Source of the DNA: Paraburkholderia phytofirmans PsJN
GTDB taxonomy: Bacteria; Pseudomonadota; Gammaproteobacteria; Burkholderiales; Burkholderiaceae
Direction: 5' to 3'
DNA: 64,000 nucleotides
NCBI RefSeq assembly: GCF_000020125.1
Contig: NC_010681.1
Span: 868,001 to 932,000 of the forward strand
The position numbers were made by a program, and so were the translations under genes. The notes beneath the pieces are model-generated. The model saw nothing but the letters and a program-made list of their open reading frames with translations. It made no database searches and had not been told where the DNA came from. Positions 58,490 to 64,000 of this stretch are shown in pieces. Each line of letters begins with the position of its first letter. Position 1 is the stretch's first letter.

Positions 58490-59562
58490 TGCGCGTCTTT
58501 CATCTGGTTCTTGCGCCGCGTCTGTCAGGAGCTGAAGTTCTGGCCAGAGACCTTGCGCTCGATCAGTGCGCCGAGGGCATGGCGGTGTGCGTGGCTTCGC
58601 TGTTGCCGGCGCACGCCGATTTCGCGCCTTTGCAAAACGAGTTGGAAAGCCACGGCGTGGAGTGCTTCTTTCCCGAGCGGCGTCATCGTTCGTTCATCAA
58701 GCTGTGCCATCTGTTCGGCGCGGTGCGGCGTTTTCATCCGGATGTGATCTTCGCCCACGCGACCATTCCGTCGTTCTATGCGCGCGCGTTGCCGCTGCGC
58801 GTGCCGGTGGTCTATGTCATGCATTCGGCGACCAACGACTTCGAGCGTCCGCTGTTCAGGCGCATCGAACATGTCCTGTCGGGACGCGCCCGGATGGTGA
58901 TCGGCGTGTCGGAGCAGGGCGTGACGGACTACGTGCAGGCTATCGGGGCGCATCCTTCGATGACCGTGGTGCCGAACGGCGTGGATCTCGCACGCTTCGC
59001 GTTCACCGACGGCGTGGAACGCGACGGCCGCGCGCCGCAGGTGGTGCAGATCGGCCGTTACGCGGCGGTGAAGAATCAGTTGCTGACGGTGCGGGCTTTC
59101 AGCGAAGTGCTCAAGTACGAGAAAGACGCGCGGCTCGTGTTGTACGGCGTGATCGAAGACCCCGACTACTGGCGCGATGTCATCGCGCTGGCGAAGACGC
59201 TGGGCATCGCGGAGCGTGTCGCGGTGGCGGGCCCGCGCACGGATGTCGCCACCGTGCTGTCGGAATCGAACGTGTTCGTCATGCCGTCGCAATCCGAAGC
59301 GCACAGCGTGGCGTTTCTCGAGGCACTCGCTTCCGGCGTGCCGATCGTCGCGAGCAAGATCCCGGCCTTCGCTTTCGCGAGCGGATTTCCGGGCGTCCAG
59401 TTGGTCGATACCGGCAACGTGCAGTGCTACGCCGAGGCGGTGATCGTTGCGCTAGGGCAGGCACGGGCGCAACGCTCGCTGGCCGGCTTGACGCTCAGGG
59501 ATACCGCTGACCGCTATCGCGCGATCGCGCGGCAGGTGAGTCTCGCCGTGTCGGCCCGCTAG
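58489..59562 (+). CDS. Glycosyltransferase, GT4-type (paralogue of 28153-29238)
   Basis: A 357-residue GT-B enzyme: MRVFHLVLAPRLSGAEVLAR, TVVPNGVDLARFAF near 163, and QSEAHSVAFLEALASGVPIV near 280. It shares domain order, length and most motifs with the protein at 28153-29238, 30 kb away at the other end of the EPS region. Its start overlaps the flippase stop. It probably adds a sugar of the EPS unit. The two paralogues may use the same donor, or one may be for a second glycan. Confidence 0.87.
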   Translation: MRVFHLVLAPRLSGAEVLARDLALDQCAEGMAVCVASLLPAHADFAPLQNELESHGVECFFPERRHRSFIKLCHLFGAVRRFHPDVIFAHATIPSFYARALPLRVPVVYVMHSATNDFERPLFRRIEHVLSGRARMVIGVSEQGVTDYVQAIGAHPSMTVVPNGVDLARFAFTDGVERDGRAPQVVQIGRYAAVKNQLLTVRAFSEVLKYEKDARLVLYGVIEDPDYWRDVIALAKTLGIAERVAVAGPRTDVATVLSESNVFVMPSQSEAHSVAFLEALASGVPIVASKIPAFAFASGFPGVQLVDTGNVQCYAEAVIVALGQARAQRSLAGLTLRDTADRYRAIARQVSLAVSAR

Positions 59563-59580
59563 GGCGCGCGTGGCGCGCCT
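59562..59580. terminator. GC-rich hairpin after the flippase/glycosyltransferase pair
   Basis: GGCGCGC-GTG-GCGCGCC lies just after the stop codon, but no T-run follows, so termination is only a possibility. Confidence 0.3.
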
Positions 59581-59621
59581 CGTCCTGCTCCTGTTCAAGC
59601 ATGGCCCGTTGGGCGCTGGGA

Positions 59622-60833
59622 TCAGTGATGATTGCTCACGTCACGTATATCGGGCGCGGGTTCGGGCGCGGGCTCCACGGGCGGCGGAATCTGCAGTTCC
59701 GTTTCGCGTTGCGCGAGTGTGACGAGACGCTGCGCCTCCTTGCTGCTCGCATCGATCCGCAGCGCGGTGCCGGCGTTGTGCGAGACGCAGGCCCATCGCG
59801 CGATATATCCGCAGCCTCGCGCGAGGCTCAGTAGCGCGTCGCGCTGCTGTTCGCGTGTGTTCAGCGTGGAGCGCATGTTCAACGCGTCGCGATTGTTCGG
59901 TTGCACGGCGATGATCGCCGCGAGGCGCGCTCTGGTCGCCGACAGATTGTTCTGCTGCAGATTGGCCCGTGCGGCTTTGAGATGCCGCGACATATCGGCG
60001 CGTGGTTGCTCCGGCGCGTTGCCTGATTGTCCGCCCGGATTGCGCTTCGCCTCGGGTCCAACGGATGCGACGCGGCGCGAAAGCGGCGGTGCAGTGTCCG
60101 CTGGCGGAATTGGCGGCGAACGCAGGGGCGCGGGCCGCACGGCGGCGATGGTCGTGGTGGTCGTGGCGCGCTGTGCGGAGGCGGTGACCGCAGGCTTTTG
60201 TGTGGCCGCGGACGGCGCAATAACGGGCTTCTGGGCGACGACGGTGGCCGGTTTCTGGGTGGCGGCAGCGGCGGGTTTCTGAACGGCGACGGCGGCAGGC
60301 TTCTGAACGGCGACAATCGCGGGCTTTTGCGGGGCGGCAGGCGCGGGCCGCTGCGCGACGGTGGCCGCCGGCTTCTGCGGAACGACGAGCGGCGCGACAT
60401 TTTGCGTCTTCACCTTGCCTGACACCGCGATTGGCGTGCCGACATTCGAGTCGTTGCTATGGATGAAACCCAGGTACACCGCCGAGGTCACCACCAGCGC
60501 CGACGCGCCCAGCACGAGGGGTTGGCGCAGTCGCTGATAGGCTGAGACGGCGACCTCGGGCTCCTCGACGAACTCGTAGGGATTGACCAGTGCGCGCGAG
60601 GACGGATTCCAGATCCTGCGTGCCGGCAGACGGCTGTCGACGAGCGGCTGCGAGTCGTCCAGTGGACTGCTGAGCGGGACTTTGAGCGAGGCAGGCGGCG
60701 CCGGACGCACGCCGAACGAATCGGCCGGACGCCGATGGCACGAAGGACAAGGCGTGAAGCGGCCGGGTAGCGGGACACCGCAGTGCCCGCATCGGAAGGG
60801 ATCGTGCTGATCGGAAGTCAAGTCGCTAAGCAT
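59622..60833 (-). CDS. Zinc-ribbon membrane protein with QKP repeats
   Basis: About 403 residues from the ATG at 60833; a TTG at 60872 is the alternative. The N-terminus has a zinc ribbon, CGHCGVPLPGRFTPCPSC (two CxxC pairs, about residues 15-32), then a membrane helix near 105-125 (LVLGASALVVTSAVYLGFIH). Next comes a Pro/Ala region with about eight QKPA-type repeats (about 150-220). The C-terminal 120 residues look alpha-helical and TPR-like (HLKAARANLQQNNLSATRAR). The layout suggests a cytoplasmic zinc-ribbon with a periplasmic extended stalk. Function unknown; the adjacent genes give no clue. Confidence 0.68.
   Translation of the reverse strand: MLSDLTSDQHDPFRCGHCGVPLPGRFTPCPSCHRRPADSFGVRPAPPASLKVPLSSPLDDSQPLVDSRLPARRIWNPSSRALVNPYEFVEEPEVAVSAYQRLRQPLVLGASALVVTSAVYLGFIHSNDSNVGTPIAVSGKVKTQNVAPLVVPQKPAATVAQRPAPAAPQKPAIVAVQKPAAVAVQKPAAAATQKPATVVAQKPVIAPSAATQKPAVTASAQRATTTTTIAAVRPAPLRSPPIPPADTAPPLSRRVASVGPEAKRNPGGQSGNAPEQPRADMSRHLKAARANLQQNNLSATRARLAAIIAVQPNNRDALNMRSTLNTREQQRDALLSLARGCGYIARWACVSHNAGTALRIDASSKEAQRLVTLAQRETELQIPPPVEPAPEPAPDIRDVSNHH
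60183..60385 (-). repeat. QKPA-coding degenerate repeats
   Basis: The coding strand repeats a CAGAAGCCCGC-like unit about eight times, with irregular 5-12 residue spacing, giving a proline-rich stalk (QKPAAxx). It lies inside the zinc-ribbon membrane protein gene. Confidence 0.6.
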
Positions 60834-60912
60834 CGCCGTGTCGCAAAGGGGCGTCGAATGCCGGCGCCACAATCAGAAAAACAAGGCACCGTAACGAGGC
60901 ATGCAAGCAGGG

Positions 60913-61524
60913 TTACTGTGCGACTACGTAACCCCGCGCTTGCATGCACGCGCCATACGCGGCCCAGTACTGTGTCATTGGCGGTTCGGGCGCCGGCAGC
61001 GGCGGCAGCTTCACGCTGGATGCCGCAGCCGTCTGCGCCGCGCTCGCAGCCGCCATTTCCGAGGCGCTGTTGTCCGCAGTCGTCGCCGATGCCGCCGTGG
61101 CGGCCGTAGTCGTGGTGCCCGCGGAAGTCGCGCTCGCCGCCATGGGTGCAGATGCACCCTTCGCCGTGGCCGCCGTGGCCGCCGTGGCCGCCGTGGTTGC
61201 TGCAGGCGCACTCGCGCCAGGCTCGGCGGCGGCCGGCATGCTCGCGCCGAACGGCGCGGACGCGAAGGTGCTGGACGGCAACGGCGGCCGCGACGGCGCG
61301 CCGGTCGAAGAAGTCTTGGTGGCAGCCGGCTTGCGCGGTGGAATCTGCGATTCGTGAACGATGTTGACCTTGGTCTGTTTGTTCGCGGCCGCGTAGCACA
61401 GCGCGGTATCGACGCTGCGCTGATAAGGGCTTTGACTTCGGATTGGATAAGTGAGCGGCTGCCATGCGAAAGCAGCACTGCTAAACACCAGGAGCGTCAA
61501 TACGGTATATGTTTTGATTTGCAT
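60913..61524 (-). CDS. Secreted Ala/Thr-rich protein of unknown function
   Basis: A 203-residue protein with a signal peptide (MQIKTYTVLTLLVFSSAAFA). The first mature part (residues 20-70, PIRSQSPYQRSVDTALCYAA) and the last 25 residues (PPMTQYWAAYGACMQARGYV) look folded, with one Cys each that might pair. Between them lies a long Ala/Thr/Ser linker encoded by tandem 9-bp repeats. GGGAG precedes the ATG. The C-terminal YGACMQARGY pattern is seen in small periplasmic proteins of Burkholderiales. No function is known to me. Confidence 0.65.
   Translation of the reverse strand: MQIKTYTVLTLLVFSSAAFAWQPLTYPIRSQSPYQRSVDTALCYAAANKQTKVNIVHESQIPPRKPAATKTSSTGAPSRPPLPSSTFASAPFGASMPAAAEPGASAPAATTAATAATAATAKGASAPMAASATSAGTTTTAATAASATTADNSASEMAAASAAQTAAASSVKLPPLPAPEPPMTQYWAAYGACMQARGYVVAQ
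61162..61197. repeat. Four tandem 9-bp repeats (minisatellite) in a coding region
   Basis: CGCCGTGGC occurs three times followed by CGCCGTGGT. On the coding strand it encodes TAA-type tripeptides (ThrAlaAla) of the linker. Slippage would change linker length by three residues without a frameshift. Confidence 0.7.
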
Positions 61525-61824
61525 CGCAGTCTCTCCCGCAGCGATGTTTCGCCTCTCGTAGGCAATGGCGCTTCGCGATGTGTTCTATGCCTGCTAATTT
61601 TGCCGCTGGACGGCGGCTCACTACCGCGAAGGCTGCTTTACCGAGCGTAACACCGTGTATTGTCAACGCAATACACTGGCATAGCGCGCGAAACCGCCAT
61701 CCTGCAGTCGAAACAAGACAGATCGACGTGAAATGGCGGAAAACGTAGGGAGTATCCCCAGGCATCGCGGCCGTGCCGGGAGCGATTGGGCAGCCGCGCC
61801 GCCATGGATGATGAGGAGTCGGAC

Positions 61825-62220
61825 ATGAGGCAATGGAAGTACTGCTATCGAATACTTTTAGCGGTGACATCCACATTGTCGTTATCGGTGGCGTGGCCGC
61901 TATCGGTCGTGGCGAACGAGCAAACCGCGAACGACAATGCGCAAACCGCGGGTCAGCGAGCATATTTCGCGCAGACATACTGCGGGATCTCGCCCGGGCG
62001 CATCGGCGCGTATAAGGAGCGCTTGCGCAAGGTGCTGCACGACGCCAGCAATTTCGATCTGCGATGGCAGACCGGCTGGCGCCGCGGCGAGAAGGACGGC
62101 ATTCAGATGAACGCCCTGCGGTTGAACGATCCGCAGGAATTCGCGGCGCGAACGAAGGCTGACTGCGAGCGGCTCAAGTGGATGGCGCAGAACGCCGTGC
62201 GGGTTCGTCCGCAGAAGTGA
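61825..62220 (+). CDS. Small secreted protein of unknown function
   Basis: A 131-residue protein with a signal peptide (YRILLAVTSTLSLSVAWPLSVVA, residues about 8-30). The mature domain has two cysteines (FAQTYCGIS and KADCERLKWM) that could form a disulfide, and many Arg/Lys residues. GAGGAG six bases before the ATG at 61825 sets the start; the frame is open to 61786. I do not recognise a family. It converges with the CLC channel gene. Confidence 0.68.
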   Translation: MRQWKYCYRILLAVTSTLSLSVAWPLSVVANEQTANDNAQTAGQRAYFAQTYCGISPGRIGAYKERLRKVLHDASNFDLRWQTGWRRGEKDGIQMNALRLNDPQEFAARTKADCERLKWMAQNAVRVRPQK

Positions 62221-62350
62221 AACGGTTAACTGGCGCTTGCGGAGAAATGCAGAGACGTTGCGCGGCATCGTGAGCTGGACAGTGCACGGACAAGGATAGC
62301 GGACAGTCTGCCGTGCCACATAAATCCAGCATCGGTTGGCAAGAACAGAT

Positions 62351-62370
62351 GTGCCCCTGGGAAGGGGCAC
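62351..62370. terminator. Hairpin between convergent genes
   Basis: GTGCCCC pairs with GGGGCAC across a six-base loop, between the small secreted protein gene and the end of the CLC gene. No T-run is present on either strand, so it is weak evidence for termination. Confidence 0.4.
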
Positions 62371-62397
62371 GGAAGAATCGCTTGCAGATCGGGCGGA

Positions 62398-64000
62398 TTA
62401 CGGAACCGGCGGGAAGTGCCGCTTGCCGGTGTGCATCCGCAAGCGCCGGAAGCGCTCTTTCTTGTGCTCTTCGTCGAAGTGCGCAAGAGACGGTTTGATC
62501 AGATCGCTGCGCGACACGATGCCGATCAGTTGCAACGTGGTGGAATCCGCAACCACGGGCAAACGTTCGAGACCGTGCACCGCAAGCCGCGTGGCGACGA
62601 GGCGGCAGGTTTCACCGGGCAGCGCGAAAGTGGGCGAACGGTGCCGCAATATATCGGCGAGTCGCGAGTCGAGCGTATTGTGCGTCTCGTCGTCGCGGAT
62701 TGCCTCCAGCACCGCGCGATCGACGACGCCCACCAGCGCGCCTTGGCGCACCACCGGATAAGCGCGATGTGTCTGCGTCGCGCCGAAGTACGTTGCCAGC
62801 GCTTCTGCCACGGACATGTCGCCATCGATCGTCTTGACCGTGCGCGACATCACCTCGTCGACATGGTGCCGTTCGAGTGGATCGACACCGTATTCCCGGT
62901 AGATGTGATACCCGCGCCGGGCGATTTTCTCGGTCATGATGGAACGCTTCATGACGACCGTTGCGAACCCGTGCGCGATCAGTGTCGCGGCCAGCAGCGG
63001 CAGCAGGGCGTTGCTGTCGTGCGTCAGACCGAAGGCGAACACGATGGCGGTCAACGGCGCGCCCAACGTGGCGCCGAGCGTGGCCGCCATGCAGACGAGC
63101 GGCCACAGTGCGGGTTCGCCGCCGGGCAGCACGTGCCCGAGCAGGACGCCGAGTCCGGCGCCCAACATGAGCAACGGAGCGAGCACGCCACCCGAGGTGC
63201 CCGAGCCGAGCGCGACGACCCAGATGACAGCCTTTACGATGAGGATTGCCAGCGCGATCTGGATGGCAATGTGCTGATGCAACAGATCGCCGATCACGTC
63301 GTAACCGACGCCCAGCGCACGCGGCTCAAGAAAGCCGCCAATGCCGACGACGAGTCCGCCGAGCGCGGGCCACCACATCCAGTGAATCGGCAGCTTGCCG
63401 AACAGGTCCTCGACTTTATAAAGCGCGGCCGACAAGCCCGAGGCAAGCGCGCCGGACAGCAAGCCGGCGACGACGCAGGACAGCAGCGACAGCGCGCCGG
63501 GCGGCGCGGTTTCGAGCGGAAACAGCGGGCCCGTGCCGAAGAATGCCGCGCGCGCAAAACCCGCGACGGCGCATGCCAGCGCGACCGGCAGGAAACTGCG
63601 CGGACGCCATTCGAACAGCAGCAGTTCGACTGCCAGCAGCACGGCCGCCACGGGCGTGCCGAAGACCGCCGTCATGCCCGCCGCCGCGCCGGCCACCAGC
63701 AGCGTCTTGCGTTCCGCGGCGGTGACCTTCACGCACTGAGCGATCAGCGAGCCCAGTGCGCCGCCCGTCATGATGATCGGGCCTTCCGCGCCGAACGGCC
63801 CACCGCTGCCGATCACGATGCCGGACGACAACGGTTTGAGAATCGCCACCTTCGGCGACATGCGGCTCTTGCCGAACAGAATGGCTTCAATCGCTTCGGG
63901 AATGCCGTGACCGCGAATCTTCTCCGAACCGTAGCGCGCCATCAGACCGACGATCAGGCCGCCGATCACAGGGATGACCACTACCCAGACACCCAACGTA
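62398..64000 (-). CDS. CLC-family chloride channel/antiporter with CBS pair, cut by window edge
   Basis: The frame runs to the window edge, so the N-terminus (the first few helices) is missing; the TTG near 63996 is not taken as a start. Signature motifs are RGHGIPEAIEAIL, the selectivity-filter GSGGPFGAEGPIIMTGGA, and LGSGTSGGVLAPLLMLGAGL, all typical of CLC proteins. Two CBS domains follow (about residues 375-530 of the visible part), which bind adenosine nucleotides. In the proton-glutamate position, GAEGP keeps the gating glutamate, so H+/Cl- exchange is possible. The family moves chloride or fluoride across the inner membrane. The converging gene on the left is a small secreted protein. 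Confidence 0.9.
   Translation of the reverse strand, partial: TLGVWVVVIPVIGGLIVGLMARYGSEKIRGHGIPEAIEAILFGKSRMSPKVAILKPLSSGIVIGSGGPFGAEGPIIMTGGALGSLIAQCVKVTAAERKTLLVAGAAAGMTAVFGTPVAAVLLAVELLLFEWRPRSFLPVALACAVAGFARAAFFGTGPLFPLETAPPGALSLLSCVVAGLLSGALASGLSAALYKVEDLFGKLPIHWMWWPALGGLVVGIGGFLEPRALGVGYDVIGDLLHQHIAIQIALAILIVKAVIWVVALGSGTSGGVLAPLLMLGAGLGVLLGHVLPGGEPALWPLVCMAATLGATLGAPLTAIVFAFGLTHDSNALLPLLAATLIAHGFATVVMKRSIMTEKIARRGYHIYREYGVDPLERHHVDEVMSRTVKTIDGDMSVAEALATYFGATQTHRAYPVVRQGALVGVVDRAVLEAIRDDETHNTLDSRLADILRHRSPTFALPGETCRLVATRLAVHGLERLPVVADSTTLQLIGIVSRSDLIKPSLAHFDEEHKKERFRRLRMHTGKRHFPPVP

Noticed and set aside
60183..60385. Repeats here as a possible CRISPR array
   Set aside because: The repeats are degenerate, in frame and encode QKPA units, with no uniform repeat/spacer lengths; it is a protein repeat.
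1..64000. tRNA, rRNA, insertion sequences, integrases or phage genes
   Set aside because: None were recognised on either strand by reading; a weak or degraded element could still be missed without a search tool.

Overview
The window is high-GC DNA from a Burkholderia/Paraburkholderia-type betaproteobacterium. This is inferred from GC-rich wobble positions, the gene families present, and an exopolysaccharide (EPS) locus of the kind known from that group. No rRNA, tRNA, CRISPR array, insertion sequence or prophage was seen. The sequence is mostly contiguous, well-spaced chromosomal genes.

Layout. 1-4.7 kb: an aspartate module of two tandem AspT-type aspartate:alanine antiporters (the first cut by the window edge) and a PLP aspartate 4-decarboxylase, closed by a strong hairpin terminator. 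4.7-7.3 kb: a class V aminotransferase convergent with an MFS transporter. 7.7-12.3 kb: xanthine dehydrogenase xdhABC, in which XdhC has only the C-terminal Rossmann domain. 12.3-19.1 kb: a LysR regulator, a DsbA/HCCA-isomerase-like protein, a TAXI-type TRAP binding protein, a secreted BON protein, a small unknown protein, a TauE/SafE exporter and a LysE-type exporter. 19.4-24.3 kb: a co-directional cassette of a LysR regulator, an HMG-CoA-lyase-family enzyme, a class III CoA-transferase and an MFS transporter, plausibly for a 3-hydroxy-3-methylglutarate-like acid. 24.4-25.1 kb: two small proteins of unknown function.

25.3-59.6 kb is a large EPS region. Its core operon (35.6-51.4 kb) holds a GlxA/AraC-like regulator, manC, a WcaJ-type initiating transferase, Wza, Wzc, gmd, fcl, two glycosyltransferases (one WcaI-like), a WcaF-like acetyltransferase and a GMC-type FAD oxidoreductase, and ends at a 16-bp-stem terminator. 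Downstream are a Wzy-like polymerase, an OafA-like acyltransferase, a Wzx-like flippase and three more glycosyltransferases. Upstream (25.3-34.9 kb) is an accessory block: two paralogous secreted glycosidase-like proteins, a secreted PIG-L deacetylase fused to lectin-like and FG-GAP-like segments, a GDP-mannose hydrolase of the Nudix family, a 49-residue membrane protein and a glycosyltransferase. Together these suggest a GDP-mannose/GDP-fucose-based, colanic-acid-like polysaccharide with its own extracellular remodelling set. The 0.8-kb region between the accessory block and the regulator is AT-rich and carries several perfect inverted repeats, one of them close to the parS sequence.

59.6-64 kb: a zinc-ribbon membrane protein with QKP repeats, two small secreted proteins of unknown function, and a CLC chloride channel with a CBS pair, cut by the right edge.

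All calls come from reading the sequence and from family knowledge; no database search was run.
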